From Paracoccaceae bacterium (GTDB lineage: Bacteria; Pseudomonadota; Alphaproteobacteria; Rhodobacterales; Rhodobacteraceae), in the NCBI GenBank assembly GCA_902525995.1, contig CABZJG010000002.1:1-35699 (forward strand): DNA of 35,699 nt, given 5' to 3'. A program made the position numbers and the translations under genes. Under the pieces are notes generated by a model, which worked only from the letters and a program-made list of their open reading frames with translations, had not been told where the DNA came from and did no database searches. Positions 8,849 through 17,758 of this stretch are shown in pieces. Position 1 is the first letter of the stretch; every line of letters begins with the position of its first letter.

Positions 8849-9598
8849 ATGCTTAACATTTTAAAAATAGCAGCCCTCTCTGCCCTGCTGGTCGCAGCTG
8901 GCTCGATCGCTTCTGCCGAGGATACTACGGCGGGGGGCAAAGAATTTAAGTACCCCGGTGCAAACTATAAACATTGGCACGTCACAAACCGATGGTCTGC
9001 CGGACGCGTGGCCTCCAATCTGACAAAAGAAGATATGGCCGAGCTTTTGAACGGCAGTACCTTTGTATCCCGTCAAGGCGTAGACAAAGGGTCCAAAACC
9101 GACACTATCCAAATCATACATTTTGCAACAACGGGAAAACTCTATCATTGCGACATAAGAGTCGACGGCTATCACTGGACTGCTAACTGGACAACGGTTA
9201 ACGAAAATAGCAGCCGTGTCAAAGTCATGCGGCCCTTTGGATACAGATACGGGGACGGCGAAAAGCACACGCCACACGGCGGCTTTTTTTCGACCTATCG
9301 CTATGATGCTGAAACAGGCGCACTTGCGGATTTAAAATATTACAAAAACCATGGACGCAAATTTTGGGAATATTTGGTGGGCCACCTGCAAAAAGGTATT
9401 CCAGTAGTCTTATATGAGAGTTGCCCTGATTTTCCCACGGGCAAAACGCTTGGCACGTTCATAAACAAAAAACAAACCTCAAAACTGTATCATGAGCTGA
9501 TCAAGCAAGATCCCGGACAGCGCATTCTCCGGCCCGATCTGATCACAAAGGATACCGCAAGGCCGTATGATCCTTGGCTTCCACAGCTTATCTTTTGA
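8849..9598 (+). CDS. Secreted hypothetical protein
   Basis: Signal peptide MLNILKIAALSALLVAAGSIASAED; start at 8849 preferred over 8687 because of the RBS (aaaaggagc) and the upstream gene stop at 8847. Confidence 0.7.
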   Translation: MLNILKIAALSALLVAAGSIASAEDTTAGGKEFKYPGANYKHWHVTNRWSAGRVASNLTKEDMAELLNGSTFVSRQGVDKGSKTDTIQIIHFATTGKLYHCDIRVDGYHWTANWTTVNENSSRVKVMRPFGYRYGDGEKHTPHGGFFSTYRYDAETGALADLKYYKNHGRKFWEYLVGHLQKGIPVVLYESCPDFPTGKTLGTFINKKQTSKLYHELIKQDPGQRILRPDLITKDTARPYDPWLPQLIF

Positions 9599-9608
9599 AA
9601 GGTTGGTT

Positions 9609-10973
9609 ATGAAAACTTTATCCATTACGCTTTTAGCTGCGCTGTGTCTAAATAATCCGCTGAGCGCAAGGGAACAGCTCTATGGCGTGGATATACTGGC
9701 GCTAGCCAATCAGAACCCAGCCACTGTTTTTGAGCAGCCGGACGGCTTTCATCTGTCTCTTAGGCCCTCCGAGAATATTGCCGTTTTTACAGGGCCAGAG
9801 GACGGCCCGGAATGGTATGCCAATACACGCATTGATGAAGCAGGGGTTATTGAAATTTTCAATGACACAATTGCTCTGACAATTGTTCTTAATAAAGAAA
9901 CACTCTTTGCAGTTTCTCCAAAGTCAATCAAAGCCTTCGCAGCTGATCGGCTGGCACGGATCATAGGCCAGCCGCTGACAATAGGCGCTTTATCGCAGCA
10001 AGCGACGTTTTTACCTAGCCATATAGTCAAATTTAACAATGGTGATTTAGCGCAGTGGTATATTTCACGCGACGGCACAGAACTCCTCATCTCAATGGAA
10101 CAGAATGAAGGACCCTTGCGGGTAAATCTACTGGACTTGCTGAAGGATTGCGGCGCGCCCTGCGCAAAGCCTGTGCCAGCGACCACTCTGCTGCAATCGG
10201 CACCTACACCACAGGCAGGATATACACCACCCGCGCTCAGCACAGCCAACACATTGGAAATCTGGCCCAAATGCCCGGCCGAAACTCTGCGCGCGGCCTT
10301 TACCTCGGCGCTGAGCGGTAAGGTGGGCGTGGATATTTATTTGATTGAAGTTGAGGTGCTCAAGGCCTGCGCCCGCACACGGGAGTTATTGAATGAACTG
10401 GTTTCAGCAGAGGGCGCATTGGCCCGATCCTACGGCGAAATGCGCAGCACATTGCTCGAAATTGAAAACAGGGAGCGCGCCGCTGCAATGGCTCAAAAAA
10501 TGGCGGCGCTCGATGCGCAGGCGGCAGCTCTCGCGGCAACAGAGCAGCAAAAAGCGCCCCCGTCCAATCAGGCAGAAGACATGCAAGGGTCTGCGCAAGA
10601 CAAAGAAAATGATCAAAAAGCCGAAGAAGCCTCAGAGCCCTTGAACGAATGCCCTACGCCGCGGCCACTGGAGTTGATTGAATGGACTGCCGTGGTGCAG
10701 AGCCGTGATGGTGTCTGGCGCATTGATCTGCGCGTGAAAGAAAGGCCCAGCTTGGTGCGCGAGGTTGTCTTTGGCGAAGATTTCCTAGGGGCGCAGGTGA
10801 TTGCCGTTGAGCATCCGCCCGGTCGGGTAACGGGTCAGGATTGCGCCGGTGTCGCAACCATTGCGCGCGAAGCCGTAGATATTCACGTCCCCCTGACGTA
10901 CGGGACGAAAATACCGGTTGAAACCGATCCTGAAACCGGCGCCAAAATTTTCCGAGGGTATGGCTATGACTGA
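9609..10973 (+). CDS. Secreted/periplasmic hypothetical protein of the pilus operon, coiled-coil middle
   Basis: Signal peptide MKTLSITLLAALCLNNPLSA; Ala/Gln/Glu-rich middle; sits immediately before pilQ. ATG at 9609 preferred over 9567. Confidence 0.7.
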   Translation: MKTLSITLLAALCLNNPLSAREQLYGVDILALANQNPATVFEQPDGFHLSLRPSENIAVFTGPEDGPEWYANTRIDEAGVIEIFNDTIALTIVLNKETLFAVSPKSIKAFAADRLARIIGQPLTIGALSQQATFLPSHIVKFNNGDLAQWYISRDGTELLISMEQNEGPLRVNLLDLLKDCGAPCAKPVPATTLLQSAPTPQAGYTPPALSTANTLEIWPKCPAETLRAAFTSALSGKVGVDIYLIEVEVLKACARTRELLNELVSAEGALARSYGEMRSTLLEIENRERAAAMAQKMAALDAQAAALAATEQQKAPPSNQAEDMQGSAQDKENDQKAEEASEPLNECPTPRPLELIEWTAVVQSRDGVWRIDLRVKERPSLVREVVFGEDFLGAQVIAVEHPPGRVTGQDCAGVATIAREAVDIHVPLTYGTKIPVETDPETGAKIFRGYGYD

Positions 10974-12600
10974 GAGGCAAACAGCATTGTCTCAGGCATG
11001 GACATGGCTCACGGAGGATCGCAGTTCCAAAAGCGCCCGCCATACGGCCTCTGTGCTGGAAAACGGCATTCTTGAAGTTGGCACACCCGAATTTCGCGCC
11101 TGCTGTGCCTATCACACGGATGGCTATGCTTTGGTCAGCGCCGCGCAGTTTTACGATGAAGATGTTCAGATAGAGGTAGAAAATCTTGTAAAGCGCGGCG
11201 TTTTACCACCCGACATGCACATGCGTGCGGCCGGCCTCAAAGAGATCGAGGATGCCTATAACGCGCGCCCGGTCGATGTCAGAGAGGATACAGCGCAGAT
11301 CACGCAAAACAAGATTTATGCAATCCTTGCAGAAGCGGCCGCACTCCGCGCTTCCGATGTGAAGCTCATTGTGCGCGGCCATTCAACGGAGTTGCGCATC
11401 CATGCGGGCGGTGAAGAGCATAGTGTCGATTGTCCACTGGCCTCAGTGGGTGAGGGCAATGGGGCGATCAACTTCCTGTTTGAAATTCGCGATGCCCGCT
11501 CGGGGCAGGTGGGCGATCAAGATCAGGAGTTTCAGAGTTTTGCGATAACTTCTAGTGACCGGTTTCGTCTTCCGCCCGGCCTATCGAAACTGCGCTGCGC
11601 CAAAGGGTATCACGGGATATCAGGCGGGGGAACAGCCCGCCATCTGGCAATGCGGCTTTTTTATGAAAACGGCAACGACGAAACAGCAACAATCCATGAC
11701 TTGGGCCTGGACGATGAGGTTCTCAAAGCGCTTGAGTATATGCGCTTCCGTGATGCCGGTGCGCTGATTATCGGCGGCTCAACCGGGCAGGGCAAAAACA
11801 CAACTTTGGTGCGCGCGCTTGAGAAACTGCACAAAGAGCGGATGGGCAATTTATCGATTGTGTCGGTGGAATCGCCCATTGAGATCGGGATTGATTTGCC
11901 CGGTGTTATCCAGATCCCCGTGCCAAGCGTAAAAGAGGGCGAGGCGCGCAACGAGGCTTACGTGTCTGCACTGCGGCACTTCAAGCGCATCCATCCAGAT
12001 GTGGGGCTGGTGTCAGAAATTACCGACAAAGAGGGCGCGGAGCAGACCGTTGAATTCGTGTCCTCAGGCCATGTGTGTTACACAACGGTTCACGCAAACT
12101 CGTGCATTGAAGTGCCCTTCGAGCTGATTTCCAAAGGGATAAATCCTGCGAGCATTGCGCGCCCGAATTTTCTGGCCGTTGCCATGGCACAAATTCTGAT
12201 CAAAAAACTATGTGAACACTGCGCTTTGCCCGCGATGCAAGCAGAGCTTTCCGCCCGTTTGCGTGATGCGCAAAACATTCAGTTTTCAGGTGTGCGGCGG
12301 CGCAATCCGGCCGGGTGTGAGCACTGCCGTTCTAAAACCAAAAATGTGCATATTTGGAGCGGGTATTCGAGAGTGATCGCCGTGGCAGAGGCGGTCATTC
12401 CGGACGATAAAATGCGCGCGGCTTTTGCGGCCAATGACCCAACCGGTGCCTATGAGCATTGGCGGCGAGAAAAAGGCGAAGGTGGGCTTGGCGGGGTGCG
12501 CATTGCCGATAAATTGGTGGATCTGGTGAATAAGGGCCGCGTTGATCCAGAGGATGCGATGAACCGGGGCATGATTGATGCTTTGGAGGCGCGCTCATGA
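10966..12600 (+). CDS. pilQ: PilQ-like type II/IV secretion ATPase (GspE/PilB superfamily)
   Basis: GALIIGGSTGQGKNTTLVRAL; HFKRIHPDVGLVSEITDKEGAEQTVEFVSSGHVCYTTVHANS; tetracysteine LCEHC...GCEHC. Confidence 0.88.
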   Translation: MTERQTALSQAWTWLTEDRSSKSARHTASVLENGILEVGTPEFRACCAYHTDGYALVSAAQFYDEDVQIEVENLVKRGVLPPDMHMRAAGLKEIEDAYNARPVDVREDTAQITQNKIYAILAEAAALRASDVKLIVRGHSTELRIHAGGEEHSVDCPLASVGEGNGAINFLFEIRDARSGQVGDQDQEFQSFAITSSDRFRLPPGLSKLRCAKGYHGISGGGTARHLAMRLFYENGNDETATIHDLGLDDEVLKALEYMRFRDAGALIIGGSTGQGKNTTLVRALEKLHKERMGNLSIVSVESPIEIGIDLPGVIQIPVPSVKEGEARNEAYVSALRHFKRIHPDVGLVSEITDKEGAEQTVEFVSSGHVCYTTVHANSCIEVPFELISKGINPASIARPNFLAVAMAQILIKKLCEHCALPAMQAELSARLRDAQNIQFSGVRRRNPAGCEHCRSKTKNVHIWSGYSRVIAVAEAVIPDDKMRAAFAANDPTGAYEHWRREKGEGGLGGVRIADKLVDLVNKGRVDPEDAMNRGMIDALEARS

Positions 12601-13631
12601 ACGCCTCTATGCGTCTCAACAAAGTGTTTTGGAGCAACACGGCGCGCGCGGAGTTTTACCGCCTGATGGCGGGCCTTTTGAAGATGGACACAGATATTCC
12701 CGAAGCCCTCAGGGTTGTGCGTGAAGCCTGCGCGGCGCGCGGCGCAAAAAGCACATTGCGCGTGATTGATGATCTGCAAGAGGCAAGGTTGCGGGGCGCA
12801 TTGCAACAAACATTGGTATTTTACGCCAGCGGCGGGGAGCGGTTATTATTTTCCGGCATTGGCGCTCAGGATCCTGCACCGCTCTTTCTCGGTGCGGCAG
12901 AGATTTTAGAAGGGCGCACCAAGATGAGCCGCGCGATCAAAAGCGCACTTGTGATGCCAACGCTTTTGTTGGGATTGATTGGCGTTTTGGGTGTGATGCT
13001 TCACTTGCAAGTGATCCCAGCGTTTGCGCAGATTATGGATCCGGGTGATTTTCCACCCACCGCGCGCATACTGGCCTCCTCTCTTGAATGGATGGCCGAT
13101 TGGGGCAGTTTTATTGGTGTAGGTGCTGTAGCGGCTGTTTTGATTATTCTTGGTAGTCTGCCGCTTTATGCAGAAGCGGGCCGCTCTCTACTCGATAAGG
13201 TCTTTCCCTGGAACCTTTACAAGTTGAATCTTGCCATTGGTTTTTATCTGGCAATCGCCGCTCTTATCAAATCAGGGCGCGATTTTACGCTCCGTGAACT
13301 CAGCACCGTTGCGGGTTCAATGCCGCGCTATGGCCAGCGCAATATTGCCGCAATTATTGACCAATCCGCAGAACTTAAGCTCGAAGATCGTATTCTGGCG
13401 GCGGGTAAAGCCTGGCCGGATCAGGAGTTAAACGCGGTCTTTCGAGCCTTTAATTCAAAATCCGGCGGCGCACCGCTGTTTTCAGAGTATCTGGACAGCT
13501 GGATACAATCGGCTGAGGCACGCATTAAGGCGCGCGCGGCGACGCTCAACACAGTTCTGCTGATTGCGATCAGTGCGCTGATCATGGTGGGCATGTTTGC
13601 CATGTTTCAGTTTTTTCAAACCATATCTTAG
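12597..13631 (+). CDS. pilR: PilR-like inner-membrane platform protein (GspF family)
   Basis: GspF-like duplicated domains with TM segments (MPTLLLGLIGVLGVMLHLQVIPAFAQIM; C-terminal TM LLIAISALIMVGMFAMFQFFQ); downstream of pilQ. Confidence 0.85.
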   Translation: MNASMRLNKVFWSNTARAEFYRLMAGLLKMDTDIPEALRVVREACAARGAKSTLRVIDDLQEARLRGALQQTLVFYASGGERLLFSGIGAQDPAPLFLGAAEILEGRTKMSRAIKSALVMPTLLLGLIGVLGVMLHLQVIPAFAQIMDPGDFPPTARILASSLEWMADWGSFIGVGAVAAVLIILGSLPLYAEAGRSLLDKVFPWNLYKLNLAIGFYLAIAALIKSGRDFTLRELSTVAGSMPRYGQRNIAAIIDQSAELKLEDRILAAGKAWPDQELNAVFRAFNSKSGGAPLFSEYLDSWIQSAEARIKARAATLNTVLLIAISALIMVGMFAMFQFFQTIS

Positions 13632-13640
13632 GAGGTAAAA

Positions 13641-14144
13641 ATGTCAATTTTGCAAGTTATACTTGGCCTGATCATATCGGTCGGAATCATAGTGGGAATA
13701 TTGGAGCTGTTCGAGCGTGCTCAGAACACGAATAAAAACTTCCAGCTCACTTCGCAGGTCATACAGATCACCACAACAGTTGATCGTGTATGGCAATTTC
13801 GCGGCGATTATCCCAAAGCATCAATGACCGAAACGGTGATCAATCGTGGGGAATTCTCCGGACAGTCTGTGCAAGGAACAGCGCCAAACCGGACGATTAT
13901 ATCTCCTTATAACACAGCTGTCACAGTCACAGGGGCAGGGGGCCGGGACTATAGCATCAGCTATGCCGATCTGCCGGCCAATGCCTGTTCGGCTTTTTTG
14001 GAGCGCTACATCGGTGAGACGCGGGAGATTGACGGCGCATCGGTTGAAGGCACTGCGCTGACAATTCCGTTGACAGGCGCGCAAATTGACACAAGATGCA
14101 CGGGCCAGGCTGATAATAAATATACAGTGGCAGTAACATACTGA
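13641..14144 (+). CDS. pilS: PilS/TcpA-type IVb major pilin, apparently leaderless
   Basis: MSILQVILGLIISVGIIVGILELFERAQNTNKN hydrophobic pilin helix; YADLPANACSAFLERYIG...DTRCTGQADNKYTV Cys pair as in PilS/TcpA; strong SD aggagg. Confidence 0.78.
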   Translation: MSILQVILGLIISVGIIVGILELFERAQNTNKNFQLTSQVIQITTTVDRVWQFRGDYPKASMTETVINRGEFSGQSVQGTAPNRTIISPYNTAVTVTGAGGRDYSISYADLPANACSAFLERYIGETREIDGASVEGTALTIPLTGAQIDTRCTGQADNKYTVAVTY

Positions 14145-15361
14145 TGGTCCACTTGGCCCTCATAAGGTCTGGCGCCAGAGGTGCGTGGCGCAAATACCCT
14201 CGCACAGGGCGGCGCGGCTCTGCGGTGCTATCCATTACTCTTGGCTGGATTATTGTAATGGCCGTGGCGGCGCAGGTGCTTGATGAACTGCATAAAACAC
14301 GTAAAAAAGAATGGTTCTCTGGCGTGGCACTGGAAATCGCGGTTTTGATGGATCGCTATGATCAGGCGGTGCATCATGTCAGAAACACACCCGGCCATGC
14401 TGCATTTGCAGATTTGGCGAGCCTTGATGGCGTCAAAGTTTTCCCCGCAGGTCTCATTACAACCCAGATGCAAATGAGCACGGATCCAGCGCGGTGGTTT
14501 GGGAAAGATAGCGTGACATGGCAGACAGGGCGCGCCGGGCAGACCATCACGCTGACGTTTCACACGGCCCATTTGAGCAAATACGGCGCTGCGACAGGCG
14601 TGGGCCTGATGGATACAAGTGGGCTTTCAGCCGCAGAGGAAAACTGGTTTTTAGAGCAACTCACCCTTGGGTGGGATGGAAGTATTGAAGATATTCACCG
14701 CGCCTCGGACGAATACAAAACTCTATCAGGCGTATTGAGCGATCAGCAGTGGGCCGTATATGGCCATTGGTTTTCCGGACTTAACGAAGATTTCCTGTTT
14801 CGCGAGCAGCGCCCGCGCGAAACGCCGAATGTTATGCAAGTGCGCCTGGACATGGGAAATCATTCATTATCTGGCATCAACGATATCATCCCGTCAGGGC
14901 AATCAGGCGGCACGCATCGTTTTGCCTCGAGCGCTGCGGCCTCAGCTGTTGTTTCAGGGCCGATCACGGCAAAGAATATGTCGCTTACAGGCAGCGCAGA
15001 AGTCACCGAGCTCTCCAGTGCAGGAGAAGATAACTTAGATATTTCAGCGACAGGGTCCCTGAGAGCCCCTCAAATCAGTGTAAGTGGCACACTCAGCGCA
15101 ACAACACTGACACAAACAACAGGTGATCGTGCCACTTTAGATGTCGTGACAGGGCGCGCCCCCCAAGATGGACAAAGCCGGGCTTCAAGCGGCGATGTGA
15201 CAGGAAACATGAGCGCCGGATCCCTGCAGGCAGATGGCAGGACCCTCAAGATCTCTAACCAAATGAGCATACCTGCGGGCGGTCTCATGAGCGCTATTGA
15301 TATCGACGCACGCTCTTTGCGCATCAACCAATTGACAACATCGGGGTGCACAGGATGCTGA
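14144..15361 (+). CDS. pilV: PilV-like minor pilin (first copy), shufflon-type shaft, C-terminal CTGC
   Basis: Prepilin site RTGRRG^SAVLSITLGWIIVMAVAAQVLDEL; downstream Gly/Ser/Thr beta-repeat shaft; ends TTSGCTGC*. Confidence 0.7.
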   Translation: MVHLALIRSGARGAWRKYPRTGRRGSAVLSITLGWIIVMAVAAQVLDELHKTRKKEWFSGVALEIAVLMDRYDQAVHHVRNTPGHAAFADLASLDGVKVFPAGLITTQMQMSTDPARWFGKDSVTWQTGRAGQTITLTFHTAHLSKYGAATGVGLMDTSGLSAAEENWFLEQLTLGWDGSIEDIHRASDEYKTLSGVLSDQQWAVYGHWFSGLNEDFLFREQRPRETPNVMQVRLDMGNHSLSGINDIIPSGQSGGTHRFASSAAASAVVSGPITAKNMSLTGSAEVTELSSAGEDNLDISATGSLRAPQISVSGTLSATTLTQTTGDRATLDVVTGRAPQDGQSRASSGDVTGNMSAGSLQADGRTLKISNQMSIPAGGLMSAIDIDARSLRINQLTTSGCTGC

Positions 15362-16524
15362 AACGGTTGATCAATATGCGCAAATTACTCCTGCTTGCAC
15401 CGTGTGGGAAAAACACGTCGCACAGGCCGCACATAGCGCATATGCCGCACATATCGCATATGCCGCGCCTGCGGCGCAGAGGTATGGGGCTTCTGGATGC
15501 CATTTTAGGCCTGATTTTATTTGTCGCGATGGTCAGCATGGCGGCCCAAATATGGGCAGCGCAGTTGGAAAAAATTGCGCGTGATGTAGAAGCGCGGAAC
15601 CTGTGGGAAGTAAAGACAGCACTTAAAGCCTATGTTGAGGCCGACATTCCGGCGCGGCATACCGCAGCGGTCGTAGCCGGCGGCGCGCTGGAAATTACGC
15701 CCGCCATGCTGAACGGGGCAAATATCACCCTGCGCAGTGGTGCACTTTATGGTCTTGAGCGCCGCCCTATTGATATGTGGGTAATCCAGGATGGATCCGA
15801 TCTGATTTATTTTGCCCGAGCCTCTGGCCCCATTAAATCTGCCCATTACCCTGCCGCCAATGTCATTTATGGGCCCATGGGATCAGTCTCTGGAGAGCAA
15901 CCGGGTAAAGTGCAGGGCCCCGCTCTGGACTGGGATGTGGCCAGCTTGCAGAACGCACACGGATTGCCTCTTTTGAACGATGTTCTGGCCGTCGATTTCG
16001 TCAGCCTAGAGGCAGATTACCTCCCCTATCTCAGCCGAACAGGCGCCGTGACCCGGGACGGCGTGAACCTTTCTTCCATGGCAAGCAATCTCGATCTGGG
16101 GGGCCAAAATCTGGTCAATGTAAATGACGTCACCGCATCCGGCGCACTCACAGCAGATACGTTAGATGTGAACACACTCACAATCACCGGAACCATGAGC
16201 GGCGCCAATCTACAGATCAGCGATACTGCCAGCGTTGCCGGCACGCTCACAGCAGGTCAAGTAACCTCTCTTGAGACAATCACCGCCGGGAGCGCCTCTA
16301 TCAACGGGCCGCTTGACGCTTCAAGCTTGAGTATTTCGGGCAGCGCGACTTACGGCAATCTCACGGTCACTGGCAAGATAGACGTTGGCGGTGATGTGAG
16401 CGCGGTATCTGCCAGAGTAGAGAACATTGAGGCCAATTCCATTTTGGCCACGGGCGCGTCTGGCGTGGCGTTGAATACAGGCACATTTGATCAAATCATA
16501 ACCGGGAGCTGCTCAGGATGTTAA
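15355..16524 (+). CDS. PilV-like minor pilin (second copy), shufflon-type shaft, C-terminal CSGC
   Basis: Prepilin site RLRRRG^MGLLDAILGLILFVAMVSMAAQIW; shaft DLGGQNLVNVNDVTASGALTADTLDVNTLTITGTMSG resembles the shufflon constant region; ends ITGSCSGC*. Confidence 0.72.
   Translation: MLKRLINMRKLLLLAPCGKNTSHRPHIAHMPHISHMPRLRRRGMGLLDAILGLILFVAMVSMAAQIWAAQLEKIARDVEARNLWEVKTALKAYVEADIPARHTAAVVAGGALEITPAMLNGANITLRSGALYGLERRPIDMWVIQDGSDLIYFARASGPIKSAHYPAANVIYGPMGSVSGEQPGKVQGPALDWDVASLQNAHGLPLLNDVLAVDFVSLEADYLPYLSRTGAVTRDGVNLSSMASNLDLGGQNLVNVNDVTASGALTADTLDVNTLTITGTMSGANLQISDTASVAGTLTAGQVTSLETITAGSASINGPLDASSLSISGSATYGNLTVTGKIDVGGDVSAVSARVENIEANSILATGASGVALNTGTFDQIITGSCSGC
15427..15462 (+). repeat. 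Two near-identical 18-bp tandem units in the leader of the second minor pilin
   Basis: ccgcacatagcgcatatg | ccgcacatatcgcatatg, encoding HIAHMP HISHMP. Confidence 0.8.
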
Positions 16525-16865
16525 AGAAAGCGGCTGCATATCTCAGTGCGGTTTTGGCAGCTGCGGCGGCTCAGGCACAAGAGGGCGCGAATGTACCGTC
16601 CCTCAAGGATGTGGGTGCAGCGCAGCTGCGCGCAGAGCTCTTGCAGGATTTGGAAGACCTCAATGAAATCGCCCGCCGGATGCAGGCTTTAAAAGCCTAT
16701 CAAGCGGCTCTTGGACAAAGGCTTGCCGGCGCAAAAGATGGCTCCGTTCACGATGTGTTCTTTCCCAAGGATCTGTGCAGTGGGCAGATGGAAAACATCT
16801 GTGCCTTTTTGCCCATCACAACAGGCAAGATTGCGATCAGCAGTGCAAGGAGGCAGGGCAAATGA
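16518..16865 (+). CDS. Small secreted protein, possibly PilP-like
   Basis: Signal peptide ending AAAAQAQ; short helical segment VGAAQLRAELLQDLEDLNEIARRMQALKAYQAALGQRL; embedded in the pil operon. Confidence 0.5.
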   Translation: MLKKAAAYLSAVLAAAAAQAQEGANVPSLKDVGAAQLRAELLQDLEDLNEIARRMQALKAYQAALGQRLAGAKDGSVHDVFFPKDLCSGQMENICAFLPITTGKIAISSARRQGK

Positions 16866-17461
16866 CAGAGTTTGCACTCGAAATTCACTTAGGCATTGCT
16901 CTCATTGCTCTGCTGTATCTGGCGCTGTGTGACGGGATATATTTTGAAATCAGTCCCCAATGGGCGATCATTGCATATGCGCATATGACGGCTGTTCAAA
17001 TGAACTTGGGGGTACCCGCTTTGGATCTGGCTGTGGGTGCCGCGTTTTTTGCAGCAATCACAACAGCCTATTATTTTCTGCTGAAATTAATGGGCAGGCA
17101 ACTTGGCCTTGGGGACCTCTATTTGCTGCCTCTCTTTGGCCTCCTCTTTCCCCGCTTTGAATACATCTGGGCAGGATTGATTTTGCTCACGGCACTCTTG
17201 ATGTTTCATAAGTTTGTTCTGTCAAAGCGGCGCGGAAAACCATTCTGGAAAGGACATATGCCTGTGGCACCTGCGTTTTGCACGGCGCTTGGGATCGTTC
17301 TCATGGTGCAATATTCTCAGGCCACAAGCTCACAGGTAGCGCACGCGTTTCAATCCCCGTTTCTATCACAGTTTCAGGTTTTAATCTTGAGCTTTGCCGC
17401 AAGCGCAGCCGCCCTTGCATGGTTTATTCACGAACACATATCTTGGAGAAACACTCGATGA
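16862..17461 (+). CDS. pilU: Prepilin peptidase, A24 family, PilU-like (no N-terminal methylase domain)
   Basis: First Asp in LALCDGIYFEISPQWAI and second in GRQLGLGDLYLLPLFGLL (GxGD); multi-TM; ATGA overlap with the upstream gene. Confidence 0.78.
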   Translation: MTEFALEIHLGIALIALLYLALCDGIYFEISPQWAIIAYAHMTAVQMNLGVPALDLAVGAAFFAAITTAYYFLLKLMGRQLGLGDLYLLPLFGLLFPRFEYIWAGLILLTALLMFHKFVLSKRRGKPFWKGHMPVAPAFCTALGIVLMVQYSQATSSQVAHAFQSPFLSQFQVLILSFAASAAALAWFIHEHISWRNTR

Positions 17462-17745
17462 AATATTTTGGCTCGGGAGAACATGAGCTTTGGTGCGCGG
17501 TTTTGCTCGCGGTGGTGCATGATTTAACCCATCCGATGTTTGAAAAATCAAGAGAACGCGAGATAGCAGAAGCTTGGGTTGGCCTATACCCCAGCCGGGA
17601 TTTCAAAATCGTTTGCTCTTTGGCAGGGCTTGACTATGAAGCCGTTTTTGATCAATTGCGCGCCATTTGTAAAACCCCGTTTGAAGAGCGCTGCTGGCAG
17701 GGGGATGCAAAACCGCACGCCACAAAGATGGGGCGGGCCGCTTAA
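17458..17745 (+). CDS. Small conserved hypothetical protein
   Basis: MKYFGSGEHELWCAVLLAVVHDLTHPM...AWVGLYPSRDFKIVCSLAGLDYEAVFDQL; ATGA overlap with the peptidase gene. Confidence 0.6.
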   Translation: MKYFGSGEHELWCAVLLAVVHDLTHPMFEKSREREIAEAWVGLYPSRDFKIVCSLAGLDYEAVFDQLRAICKTPFEERCWQGDAKPHATKMGRAA

Positions 17746-17758
17746 TGGGCAATACGTA

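Noticed and set aside
14144-16524. Shufflon with invertible pilV C-terminal cassettes
   Set aside because: No inverted 19-bp-type sfx repeats, no alternative C-terminal segments on the opposite strand, and no Rci-like tyrosine recombinase in the window; both genes end cleanly at CxGC.
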